The notes beneath the pieces were generated by a model. That model had not been told where the DNA came from and did no database searches. It worked only from the letters and a program-made list of their open reading frames with translations. Of a DNA stretch of 64,000 nucleotides, positions 17,289 through 25,772 are shown one piece after another. A program made the position numbers and the translations under genes. Numbering within the stretch: position 1 is the stretch's first letter; each line of letters starts with the position of its first letter. Source of the DNA: JANSYA01 sp965243385 (GTDB taxonomy: Bacteria > Spirochaetota > Leptospiria > Leptospirales > Leptonemataceae); NCBI GenBank assembly GCA_965243385.1, contig CBDEUV010000002.1:3472001-3536000 (forward strand). Reading direction: 5' to 3'.

Positions 17289-18437
17289 ATGTTGAAATAC
17301 TGCAAACGATGCGTGATGCCCGGCACCAAGCCGGATTTGATGATCGACGAAGAAGGGGTGTGTAACGCCTGCCGTTCTTACGAGCAACGATCGGAAATCG
17401 ATTGGGACGCCCGGAAAGCCGAGCTGCTAAAATTGCTGGAGGGTTATCGCCGGCATGGATCGAACTGGGATTGCATCGTTCCGGTGAGCGGCGGCAAGGA
17501 TAGTACATACCAGGTCATTCGAATGTTGCAGCTGGGTTTGAACCCGCTGTGCGTCACTTCGACGACCTGCGACCTTTCCGAAATCGGCCGAAAAAACATT
17601 GAGAATACCAAGCGGCTCGGTGTGGACTACGTGGAGTTTTCACCGAACCCGAATGTGCGTGCGAAATTGAATCGCATCGGACTCACCGAAGTCGGCGATA
17701 TTTCGTGGCCCGAACACGTCGGAATTTTTACGATTCCGGTGCGAGCCGCTGTTCAGTACAACGTACCGCTGATCGTCTGGGGCGAGAATTCTCAAAACGA
17801 ATACGGCGGGCCCGCGGCGTCCGCGGAGAACAACGTGCTGACCCGCCGCTGGCTGGAAGAATTTGGCGGGCTGCTGGGTCTGCGGGTTTCGGATTTGAAA
17901 GAAACCTACGGTATCGAGCAGCGCCATTTGATTCCCTACCAGTACCCCACCGACGAAGAACTGGAACGGGTCGGCGTTACGGGTCTTTTTCTCGGACACT
18001 ATATCCCCTGGGACGGGCTTTCGAACGCGTTGATTTCGATCGCGAACGGATTCGTATGTTACGAAAAGACCGTGGAAGGTTCGATGGTGAACTACGAGAA
18101 CGTGGACAATCACCAGACCGGAATTCACGACTATTTTAAGTTTTTGAAATTCGGTTTTTCGCGAGCGACCGATATCGCCTGTCTGCACGTACGTCGCGGG
18201 CGCATTACCCGCGAAGACGCGCTTGAGATCGTGCGGGCGCAGGACGGAAAATTCCCCTGGGAATATCTGGGCAAATCGCTCGAAGATATTCTCGAGCCGC
18301 TCGACGTGACCGTGGACGAGTTCATCAAGATCTGCGATCAATTCACGAATAAGAAGATATTCAAAAAGGACTCCACCGGAGCGCTGCTGAAAGATAAACG
18401 CGGCAATCTGGAAAAGCTAAACTACGACAACGCATGA
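17289..18437 (+). CDS. pseA: N-acetyl sugar amidotransferase (PseA/WbpG family)
   Basis: 382 residues. CKRCVMP and CNACRSYE near the N-terminus look like a metal-binding pair. SGGKDSTYQV is an ATP pyrophosphatase PP-loop, and GENSQNEYGGP is conserved in the family. These enzymes use ATP and ammonia to turn an N-acetyl into an acetamidino group, giving for example Pse5Ac7Am. The next two genes encode the HisH/HisF-like ammonia-supplying partners, as in other amidino-sugar loci. ATGA overlap with hisH. Confidence 0.9.
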   Translation: MLKYCKRCVMPGTKPDLMIDEEGVCNACRSYEQRSEIDWDARKAELLKLLEGYRRHGSNWDCIVPVSGGKDSTYQVIRMLQLGLNPLCVTSTTCDLSEIGRKNIENTKRLGVDYVEFSPNPNVRAKLNRIGLTEVGDISWPEHVGIFTIPVRAAVQYNVPLIVWGENSQNEYGGPAASAENNVLTRRWLEEFGGLLGLRVSDLKETYGIEQRHLIPYQYPTDEELERVGVTGLFLGHYIPWDGLSNALISIANGFVCYEKTVEGSMVNYENVDNHQTGIHDYFKFLKFGFSRATDIACLHVRRGRITREDALEIVRAQDGKFPWEYLGKSLEDILEPLDVTVDEFIKICDQFTNKKIFKKDSTGALLKDKRGNLEKLNYDNA

Positions 18438-19054
18438 TAATTGGCATCGTCAACTACGGCATGGGCAATCTGGCGTCCGTGCGCCGGGCCTTCGAAGATC
18501 TGAACGTCGAAGTTCGAATCGCGCAACAGCCCGGAGCTCTCTATGAAGTCGACAAGATCGTCTTGCCGGGGGTAGGCGCTTTCGCGGACGGCATGAATCA
18601 CCTGCGCGAGCACGGGTGGGACGCCGCAATTCGAGAATTGGTCGGAAAAGAAATCCCGCTGCTGGGCATCTGTCTCGGAATGCAGATGCTTGCGTCGCAC
18701 GGCGAAGAAGGCGGCGGGTCGGCGGGCCTTGATCTGGTTCCGGGGTCGGTGATTCGGCTGGACCAGATCGGGTGTTCGGAACGCATCCCCCACGTGGGCT
18801 GGAACGAATTACACTACCGGGAAGCGGATGCGATCTTTAATGGAATACCCGACGCTTCGGATTTTTATTTCGTACACAGCTTCGGTTTCGTTCCGGCGAA
18901 AGCGGAGAGCGCCATCGGACACGTGCCGTACGGACCGGAGATCACGGCGGTCGTGAAGCACAAAAATGTAATCGGCTGCCAGTTTCATCCCGAGAAGAGT
19001 TCGAAAGCCGGCCGACGTTTGTTGCAGAATTTTCTGGAGTGGAAGCCGTGCTGA
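18434..19054 (+). CDS. HisH-like glutamine amidotransferase subunit
   Basis: 206 residues, a class I glutamine amidotransferase of the HisH family: nucleophile in GICLGMQML, catalytic His-Glu in QFHPEKSS, N-terminal VNYGMGNLASVRRAF. It releases ammonia from glutamine. The position between pseA and a HisF paralogue, away from other his genes, indicates service to PseA rather than histidine synthesis. It overlaps pseA by four bases (ATGA) and hisF by seven. Confidence 0.9.
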   Translation: MIIGIVNYGMGNLASVRRAFEDLNVEVRIAQQPGALYEVDKIVLPGVGAFADGMNHLREHGWDAAIRELVGKEIPLLGICLGMQMLASHGEEGGGSAGLDLVPGSVIRLDQIGCSERIPHVGWNELHYREADAIFNGIPDASDFYFVHSFGFVPAKAESAIGHVPYGPEITAVVKHKNVIGCQFHPEKSSKAGRRLLQNFLEWKPC

Positions 19055-19824
19055 AGGTTCGCGTCATCCCCACGCTGCTCTGGAAGGACTTCGGCCTGGT
19101 CAAGGGCGTCGGCTTCGACAGCTGGCGCCGGGTGGGTTCGGTTCTGCCGGCGATTCGCGTATACAAATCGCGTGACGTGGACGAGCTGGTCGTGGTCGAC
19201 ATCGTCGCGTCGCGCGAAAGCGAAGCGCCCGACCATGACTCCGTCGCCGATTTTTCCGAGGAGGCTTCGGTACCACTGACGGTCGGGGGCGGCATTACGA
19301 CGCTCGACGAAATCGTTAAGTTGCTGCACGCCGGCGCGGACAAAGTCAGCATTAACAGCGCGGCGTACGACCAGCCGGATTTGATCAATGAGTCGGCCGG
19401 TAAATTCGGAGCGCAGTGCGTGGTGGCAAGCATCGACGTTCGCGGCGCGGACTCGTCGGATTATGAGTGTTATAGTCATTCCGGAACGCAGGCGACCGGT
19501 CGAGGGCCCGTCGAGTGGGCCCGGGAGGCAGCGGATCGCGGCGCCGGCGAAATTCTGCTCACGTCGATCGATCGAGACGGCACTATGGAAGGTTATGATC
19601 TAAAGTTGATCGAAAGCGTATGCAGCGCCGTTTCGATTCCGGTGATCGCTTCCGGCGGCGCCGGTAATTATGAACATATGATTGCGGCTGTGAAAGAAGG
19701 CGGCGCGTCGGCGGTCGCCGCCGCCAGCATTTTTCATTTTACGGAAATGACGCCGGCCGGCGCCAAAGAGGCGATGGCTGAGGCGGGCATCGCAATTCGA
19801 AAGAACTACAAAGCGGAGGAATGA
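19048..19824 (+). CDS. HisF-like cyclase subunit, catalytic Asp missing
   Basis: 258 residues from the GTG at 19048, supported by GGAG eight bases upstream; a GTG at 19039 is an alternative. A (beta/alpha)8 HisF fold with VTVGGGITTLDEI, ADKVSINSAAY and VIASGGAG. The N-terminal block reads VIPTLLWKDFGLVKG: where HisF has the general acid/base Asp of IPCLDV, this protein has Leu. The second Asp (VVASIDVRG) is kept. It probably acts as an ammonia-channelling partner for PseA rather than as imidazole glycerol phosphate cyclase. This substitution is, as far as I recall, seen in other polysaccharide-locus HisF paralogues. Confidence 0.88.
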   Translation: MLKVRVIPTLLWKDFGLVKGVGFDSWRRVGSVLPAIRVYKSRDVDELVVVDIVASRESEAPDHDSVADFSEEASVPLTVGGGITTLDEIVKLLHAGADKVSINSAAYDQPDLINESAGKFGAQCVVASIDVRGADSSDYECYSHSGTQATGRGPVEWAREAADRGAGEILLTSIDRDGTMEGYDLKLIESVCSAVSIPVIASGGAGNYEHMIAAVKEGGASAVAAASIFHFTEMTPAGAKEAMAEAGIAIRKNYKAEE

Positions 19825-19886
19825 TTCCCGGATCGCGAGATCGCGTGATTGGCTTGTAGAAGACCGTCGGTTCTGTACGGCAGATC

Positions 19887-21359
19887 ATGGAATCCATACC
19901 GATATTTACGGAGATGCTGTCCACGACCGGTCTCGGGCATTTCGTACGTTGCACGGCGTTGTACGACGCGATCCAGGCCGAGGGCTTCAGAGCGAGGTTC
20001 GTATTGCGTTCCGACGGAACCGCCGCTCATCTGCTGACAGACTACGAAGTCGAAGCTCTGGACTGGACCGCGTCGGATCGACTCGAAAGCATTATCGCGC
20101 ATCCCCGGCCGGCTTTCGCGATCGTGGATTCGTATCTTGCGGAATCAGCGGTCTACGAAACTCTCGGAGCCTGGGCGCGCAAACTGATCTGCATCGATGA
20201 CGCATTGCGCATCAATTATCCAGTCGGGGCGGTGATCTTGAATCCGGGAATCGGCGCCGAGAGTCTGGCGTACGATCGCGAGCGACACGCGGTGATTGCT
20301 GGCGCGCAGTACGTTCTACTCAGAGAACCGTTTCGCGACGCGCCGGATCGACACATTGTCGAAGATAAAGTGAAGCGGGTGCTGATCACGACGGGCGGCG
20401 AAGATCGGCATGGTATCGTTCCCGATCTGATTCGAATCGTCAGAAAAAAATTTATAACAGCAGAATTGGACGTAATCGTCGGGCCGGCTTTTCGCAATCG
20501 CGAAGAGATCGAAATTGCGGCGGACAAGCGCTGCCGGCTGCGGATCAACGCAAGCCCGGTGGATCTATTCGAAGCCATGCGATCGGCGGACCTGGCTGTG
20601 GCCGCGGGCGGGCAGACCACATACGAACTGGCGCGACTCGGAGTGCCGATGATTTTGATTCGGGCGGCCGAGAATCAGCGAGGAAACATAGAAGGCCTGG
20701 TCGCGGCCGGAGCCGCCGTGAGCGCGGGGTCGCCTGAAGATTCGAATTTTGCGGACGAAGTGGAAGCGAAGCTGGAATTTTTTCAGGCTGGCAAAGAGCG
20801 TAAGAACGCATCCCGGGCCGGAATGCGTACCATAGACGGCAAGGGCGCGCGAAGAGCTATAGCAATCGCGGCGTCGAACGCAGTGGCGGCTGCCGAAATG
20901 AATCTCAGGCCGGTTGAATTTGAAGACGCGCACCTGTTGCTTGAGTGGGCGAATGATCCGGAAGTCCGATCCAGCGCTCTGAACGGCGAAACAATCGAAG
21001 AGGCCGGGCATATGCGCTGGCTTCGTGGAAAGCTGGCCAGTTCGGATACGCATATGTACATCATGCAGAGAGCCGACGGAACCAGGGTCGGGCAGTTGCG
21101 CTTCGACCGGGTCCGGGATGGCGAATACGAGATCGATTTTTCGATCGCCGGTGAGTACAGGGGTCGCGGTCTGGGGAAATCAATACTGGGCCTGGGCATC
21201 GAAAGACTGAGCAAAGACCTCGGAGCGACCGCGACCCTGCACGCGACCGTTAAAAAAAACAATCCCGCTTCGGCGAAAGCATTTCTGGCGAATGATTTTC
21301 GCGAAACCGGCGTCGATGGCGAATTGCTGCTCTATCGGCGGGAAGCCCGGTCGATTTAG
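19887..21359 (+). CDS. Fused PseG hydrolase and PseH-like N-acetyltransferase
   Basis: 490 residues in two parts. Residues 1-325 are PseG-like: GLGHFVRC with the catalytic His, ITTGGEDRHG, and the UDP-binding end AVAAGGQTTYELARLGVP. Residues 338-490 are a GNAT acetyltransferase of the RimJ/PseH type, with LLEWANDPEVR and the acetyl-CoA loop RGRGLGKS. PseH acetylates the 4-amino group and PseG then removes UDP, so both consecutive steps are on one chain. A 62-base spacer separates it from hisF. Confidence 0.88.
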   Translation: MESIPIFTEMLSTTGLGHFVRCTALYDAIQAEGFRARFVLRSDGTAAHLLTDYEVEALDWTASDRLESIIAHPRPAFAIVDSYLAESAVYETLGAWARKLICIDDALRINYPVGAVILNPGIGAESLAYDRERHAVIAGAQYVLLREPFRDAPDRHIVEDKVKRVLITTGGEDRHGIVPDLIRIVRKKFITAELDVIVGPAFRNREEIEIAADKRCRLRINASPVDLFEAMRSADLAVAAGGQTTYELARLGVPMILIRAAENQRGNIEGLVAAGAAVSAGSPEDSNFADEVEAKLEFFQAGKERKNASRAGMRTIDGKGARRAIAIAASNAVAAAEMNLRPVEFEDAHLLLEWANDPEVRSSALNGETIEEAGHMRWLRGKLASSDTHMYIMQRADGTRVGQLRFDRVRDGEYEIDFSIAGEYRGRGLGKSILGLGIERLSKDLGATATLHATVKKNNPASAKAFLANDFRETGVDGELLLYRREARSI

Positions 21360-21379
21360 TTCGCGGCAAGCACAACTTA

Positions 21380-22075
21380 ATGAGCAAGAAAGTACTCACA
21401 ATCGCCGCGCATCCCGACGATGAAATCCTGGGCTGCGGCGGAGCGATGGCCCGTCATGTCGCTGAGGGCGACGAGCTGCACGTTCTGATTCTGGCGGAGG
21501 GGCTGACCAGCCGCGACCAGGCGCGCGATCGTGCGGCGCGCGAAGGCGAGCTGAGCGAACTGGCCAGAACCGCTCAGCAAGCGAACGCTTTGATCGGGGC
21601 GTCCAGCTGCACCCTTCTGGATTTCCCGGACAATCGCATGGACGGCGTCGAGCTGCTGGACATCGTAAAGCAGATCGAGGCGTTTGTGGATAAACTTCAG
21701 CCCGACCTTGTCTATACGCATTTCGCCGGCGATCTGAATATCGATCACGGTCGGGTTTCGCAGGCGGTCGCGACGGCCTGCCGGCCGGTTCCCGGCCAAT
21801 CCGTGAAAGAGATTTATTTTTTCGAAGTGCCTTCGAGTACTGAGTGGCAATTGGACGCGAGCGCCGCGGCGTTTCGCCCGGACTATTTCGTGGACCTGGG
21901 AGCGGGTCCGTACCTGAACAAAAAGCTCGAGGCGCTAAAAATCTACGCGGGAGAGATGCGCGATTTTCCGCACGCACGATCGCTGGACGCCGTGGAAGCT
22001 CTGGCGCGCTGGCGGGGAGCGAGCGTCGGAGTCGTCGCCGCGGAAGCCTTCGCAACCGGGCGGGTGCTGAGATGA
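21380..22075 (+). CDS. PIG-L/LmbE-family N-deacetylase
   Basis: 231 residues. The zinc-binding motif AHPDDE occurs at residues 10-15 and the distal H-x-x-x-D-x-x-x-D-H equivalent at THFAGDLNIDHGRV. The family hydrolyses N-acetyl groups from GlcNAc-type substrates. It lies inside the pse operon and overlaps the following formyltransferase by ATGA. This suggests removal of an N-acetyl from a pathway intermediate so that another acyl group can be added. The substrate is not determined by sequence. Confidence 0.85.
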   Translation: MSKKVLTIAAHPDDEILGCGGAMARHVAEGDELHVLILAEGLTSRDQARDRAAREGELSELARTAQQANALIGASSCTLLDFPDNRMDGVELLDIVKQIEAFVDKLQPDLVYTHFAGDLNIDHGRVSQAVATACRPVPGQSVKEIYFFEVPSSTEWQLDASAAAFRPDYFVDLGAGPYLNKKLEALKIYAGEMRDFPHARSLDAVEALARWRGASVGVVAAEAFATGRVLR

Positions 22076-22755
22076 AGCGTCCCGTCGTCATCGCCACTTC
22101 CCGGAGCTGGAATGAGTTTATGGCGGAGTCCGTTTCGGCGTTGAGTGAACGAGAGACCGTCTTAATTACGAAAAAGGAAGAGTTAAGCCGGGAGGCGCTC
22201 GAATCGATCCAGCCGGAATTCGTTTTTTTTCCGCACTGGTCGTACATTATACCCGCCGAAATACACGAAAGCTTCGAGTGCGTCGTGTTTCATATGACCG
22301 ATTTGCCTTTCGGACGCGGCGGAAGTCCGCTGCAGAACCTGATCGTCCGCGGCGTCGAACAAACGAAAATCTCGGCGCTGAAAGTCGTCGAAGGCCTGGA
22401 CGCCGGCCCGATCTATATGAAGCGGGATCTGGTTCTGGCGGGATCCGCCGAAGAGATCTTTCTACGCGCCGCGAAAATCGTCGAAGCTATGATCGTCGAG
22501 ATCCTGAAGTCGAAACCGCAGGCCGTACCGCAAAGCGGCGAGCCGACTGAATTTCGCCGTCGGAAACCCGCGGAAAGCGATCTGGGCGCGACTGAGTTCA
22601 ATACCATCGAAAAACTCTATGATTTTATTCGGATGCTCGACGCTCCTGGCTATCCACGGGCCTTTCTGGAAATGAACGGCTATCGCATCGAATTGGAAAA
22701 GGCACATCGAACCGCTGAAGGCATTCAGGGCGGCTTTAAGATTCACAAACTATGA
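22072..22755 (+). CDS. Formyltransferase-domain protein of pseudaminate operon
   Basis: 227 residues from the ATG at 22072, overlapping the deacetylase stop. Related to the methionyl-tRNA/nucleotide-sugar formyltransferase fold: FHMTDLPFGRGGSPLQNLI replaces the canonical HxSLLPxYRG block, and KVVEGLDAGPIY corresponds to the region of the catalytic Asp. It would use N10-formyltetrahydrofolate to formylate an amino sugar. A formyltransferase replacing acetyltransfer in a Pse5Ac7Fo pathway has been described under the name PseJ, from memory. It lacks the tRNA-binding C-terminal domain of Fmt. Overlaps pseI by ATGA. Confidence 0.78.
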   Translation: MKRPVVIATSRSWNEFMAESVSALSERETVLITKKEELSREALESIQPEFVFFPHWSYIIPAEIHESFECVVFHMTDLPFGRGGSPLQNLIVRGVEQTKISALKVVEGLDAGPIYMKRDLVLAGSAEEIFLRAAKIVEAMIVEILKSKPQAVPQSGEPTEFRRRKPAESDLGATEFNTIEKLYDFIRMLDAPGYPRAFLEMNGYRIELEKAHRTAEGIQGGFKIHKL

Positions 22756-23801
22756 ATATCAAAATCGGAAATCGTAAAATCGGCGGAGACGCCGCCCCCT
22801 TCGTCATCGCGGAGATGTCGGGCAATCACAATCAGTCCATCGACCGGGCTTTCGAAATCGTCGACGCGGCCGCAGAGGCGGGCGCGCACGCGATCAAGCT
22901 GCAGACTTATACCGCGGACACCATGACCATCGACAAGAAGGACGGCGAGTTCTATATCGACGATCCGAAGAGTCTGTGGCACGGCAGCTGCCTGCACGAC
23001 CTGTACAAAGTCGCCTATACTCCCTGGGAATGGCACGAACCGATCATGAAGCGCGCAGCGGAGAAAGGCATTCTCTGCTTCAGCTCGCCGTTCGATTTTA
23101 CGGCAGTGGATTTTCTGGAAACGCTCAACGTGCCCTGCTATAAGATCGCGTCGTTCGAGAATACGGACATTCCGCTCATCAAGAAAGCGGCCAGCACCGG
23201 AAAGCCGATTATTATTTCCACCGGGCTGGCTACTGTGGCCGAGATTTCGGACGCGGTCGCGGCGATTCGCTCTTGCGGCAACGAACAAATCATTCTTTTG
23301 AAATGCACGAGCAATTATCCCGCTGAACCGGAAAACGCGAACGTCATCACCATTCCGCATATGCGCGATCTATTCGAATGCGAAATCGGTCTTTCGGATC
23401 ATACCACCGGTATCGGCGTCGCGCTGGCGGCGGTTACGCTCGGCGCTTCGGTCGTCGAGAAGCACTTCACGCTGCGCCGTGCGGACGGCGGCGTGGATTC
23501 CGCCTTTTCGCTGGAACCGGAGGAGCTTAAAAGTCTGGTCGTCGAAAGCGAGCGAGCGGCCCGGGCTTCCGGAAAAATCACTTATGGCCCGAGCGAGGCG
23601 GAGAAGCCTTCTCTGCAGTTTCGTCGGACTCTGTACGTCGTCGAAGCGATGAAGGCCGGCGACGAACTCACCGAAAAAAATCTGCGCAGCATTCGCCCGG
23701 GCCTGGGCATCAGTCCAGCGAATATGGATCTCGCGCTCGGCAAGAAAGTGAATCGCGATATCGAAAGGGGAACTCCGTTCAACTGGGATTTGATCGGCTG
23801 A
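22752..23801 (+). CDS. pseI: Pseudaminic acid synthase (NeuB family)
   Basis: 349 residues. The NeuB barrel has FVIAEMSGNHNQS, AIKLQTYTADTMT, FSSPFDFTAVDFL, KIASFE, STGL and SDHTTGIG. The C-terminal antifreeze-like SAF domain runs from about residue 290 (LYVVEAMKAGDELTEKNL). It condenses the 2,4-diamido-6-deoxy hexose with phosphoenolpyruvate to form pseudaminic acid. Last gene of the overlapped pse run; a 38-base gap then precedes a transferase gene. Confidence 0.93.
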   Translation: MNIKIGNRKIGGDAAPFVIAEMSGNHNQSIDRAFEIVDAAAEAGAHAIKLQTYTADTMTIDKKDGEFYIDDPKSLWHGSCLHDLYKVAYTPWEWHEPIMKRAAEKGILCFSSPFDFTAVDFLETLNVPCYKIASFENTDIPLIKKAASTGKPIIISTGLATVAEISDAVAAIRSCGNEQIILLKCTSNYPAEPENANVITIPHMRDLFECEIGLSDHTTGIGVALAAVTLGASVVEKHFTLRRADGGVDSAFSLEPEELKSLVVESERAARASGKITYGPSEAEKPSLQFRRTLYVVEAMKAGDELTEKNLRSIRPGLGISPANMDLALGKKVNRDIERGTPFNWDLIG

Positions 23802-23839
23802 AGTCGGTGCAGCCTTTCTGGAGTCCTGATCTAATCTAA

Positions 23840-25666
23840 ATGTCCGAATCAAAAAAAACATTACTGATTTCTACTGCGCTGGAGTCCACCTGGGACGAAA
23901 AATTCCCGATTCTCTTTCTCGGGGAGTGGTGCCGTTTCTATAGTCGGCGACACGTGTGGGGAAAGCTCGACCACGAGGTTCTCGTATACCACTGGGAAGA
24001 CCGCGACAAACTCGCGCGCGATTATCATTTACTTGAGGATCTCTTCGAACGGCTGCTTGCGGCGCTCGGTGAGCGCATGAACGCGATCCACGGCAAGAAC
24101 GAATCGCCCGGCTACTGGCGCATCGTCCTGAGCCCCTGGCTCATGTCCTACGTGGCGGTACTCTTCGATCGCTGGGAAGTGCTGCGGCAGGCTTTCGACC
24201 GACCGGGAGTAAGCTATGTCACCCGCCGGGTCGAGGGTCGGCCTGACGTGGCGCGCGAACACAACGAACACTACGGTCTCGTCGCATCAGACGAATGGAA
24301 CGCGAAATTATTTCAGCGAATACTGGATTACGAGTACGATGGCCGGGTCGAGTATCTGCAGGGGCCGGAAGCGAAGGCGGACGTAGGCCCCGGGGAAGAG
24401 CCCGAAGTCATCGCCGCGATTCAGAAGAAGCCCGCCCCGGTGTCCGTGCTCAAATCTTTAATCGTCAAGCTGATCTACGGCGGCCTGGATTTTCTGGAGC
24501 GAGCGCGGTACGTGCTGGGTTCCAAAAAAGTGCGGGTCTTTCTCTATCATTCCTATTTCGCGCCGAAAGAGCTGGCCCGCATCAGTCGCGAGCTGAAGCA
24601 GAATTCGCTACTCGGTTTTGAGGGTTTTCATTTCGAATACAAAGGCGAAGCGAATTCCAGCGAACGCGAAGTGCCGTTCATATTCGACGCTCGCAATCAA
24701 TTCGAAGCTTTCTGCGCAGAATTTATCCTGAGAGATATACCAGTCGTATATTTAGAGGCCTTCGCTGCTCTCGAGAAATCTCTAAAACGAGTTCCCATCG
24801 AAGCCGAAATCATTGCGACGGCCAACGCGCACTTCACGAGCGACGCGTTTAAGGTCTGGGTCGCGGAGAAGATTAAAACCGGTTCGAAGTATTTTATTCT
24901 CACGCACGGCGGGGGCTTCCCGATCGGATTGTGGCTCTTCAATCATGAGGAAAAGTCTTCGCACAAGCTGCTGACCTGGTTTCGCGAATACCACGGCAAT
25001 CAGGAACAGCTGCCGCCCAATAAACCGCTCCCGAACTGGTATTCGCCTGAATCGAAGTATTTGACCGTCGTGGGAGTGGAAATGGTCCGCTATACGAATC
25101 GGGTGGAGACCTGTTCGATGGGGCCGTTGATTCTACGAAGTTTCGACCATACTCGAGAATTTGTCGAGGGATTGAACGAATCGGCTTCGTCCAATCTTAA
25201 GATCAAGCCGTACCCGAACAAGGGCTGGGAAACGCAGCAACGTTTTACAGATCTGTTCGGAAGCGAGCACGTCGACGGAAAATCGGATTACTACAGCGTC
25301 ATGCGACAAACCCGCCTGATTGTCTGCACCTATCCAGGAAGCAATCTGTCCGAGGCGATGGCCTCCGGAATCCCGGTAATGCTGGTATATGCCAGCCGCT
25401 ACTGGGAAGTGATTCCCGAGGCGGCTGAATTGATTGACGCGATGTCGAAAGCCGGCATTCTCCACACGGATCCGGCGCTTGCGGCCCGGCACGCGAATCG
25501 GATCTGGGACGATCCGCTGAAATGGTGGAATGAGCCGGAAGTCGTCGCGGCGCGAAAGAAATACATCGCGGACGCCTGTAATGTGGACGGCGGGACGGGG
25601 GACTGGGTCGCGTTCTTCAAAAGGCAACTATCGGAAAGCCCCGTTTCCGAGCTGGAAAGGGTTTGA
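23840..25666 (+). CDS. LIC12162-like surface-glycan transferase
   Basis: 608 residues, no membrane segments seen. The N-terminus KKTLLISTALESTWDEKFPILFLGEWC matches, as I recall it, the LIC12162 family of putative transferases from Leptospira O-antigen loci (TIGR04331). The C-terminal half has ILTHGGGFPIGLW, then SDYYSVMRQTRLIVCTYPGSNLSEAMASGIPV, resembling the donor-binding part of capsule/CDP-glycerol-type GT-B transferases. Position directly after pseI makes it a candidate pseudaminyltransferase. The activity is unproven. Confidence 0.7.
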   Translation: MSESKKTLLISTALESTWDEKFPILFLGEWCRFYSRRHVWGKLDHEVLVYHWEDRDKLARDYHLLEDLFERLLAALGERMNAIHGKNESPGYWRIVLSPWLMSYVAVLFDRWEVLRQAFDRPGVSYVTRRVEGRPDVAREHNEHYGLVASDEWNAKLFQRILDYEYDGRVEYLQGPEAKADVGPGEEPEVIAAIQKKPAPVSVLKSLIVKLIYGGLDFLERARYVLGSKKVRVFLYHSYFAPKELARISRELKQNSLLGFEGFHFEYKGEANSSEREVPFIFDARNQFEAFCAEFILRDIPVVYLEAFAALEKSLKRVPIEAEIIATANAHFTSDAFKVWVAEKIKTGSKYFILTHGGGFPIGLWLFNHEEKSSHKLLTWFREYHGNQEQLPPNKPLPNWYSPESKYLTVVGVEMVRYTNRVETCSMGPLILRSFDHTREFVEGLNESASSNLKIKPYPNKGWETQQRFTDLFGSEHVDGKSDYYSVMRQTRLIVCTYPGSNLSEAMASGIPVMLVYASRYWEVIPEAAELIDAMSKAGILHTDPALAARHANRIWDDPLKWWNEPEVVAARKKYIADACNVDGGTGDWVAFFKRQLSESPVSELERV

Positions 25667-25772
25667 AATGCCCCGAGAATCGTGACACGAATTCTAAATT
25701 TCATTGTTATCATATTCAGATCAGTTTGATTTTGACCCCCGGGTCACCCAAAACGTGGTACAGGAGCACCAG

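Noticed and set aside
18434..19824. Histidine biosynthesis genes hisH and hisF
   Set aside because: No other his genes are near, both overlap the pseA operon, and the HisF-like protein lacks the first catalytic Asp; an amidotransferase partner role is better supported.
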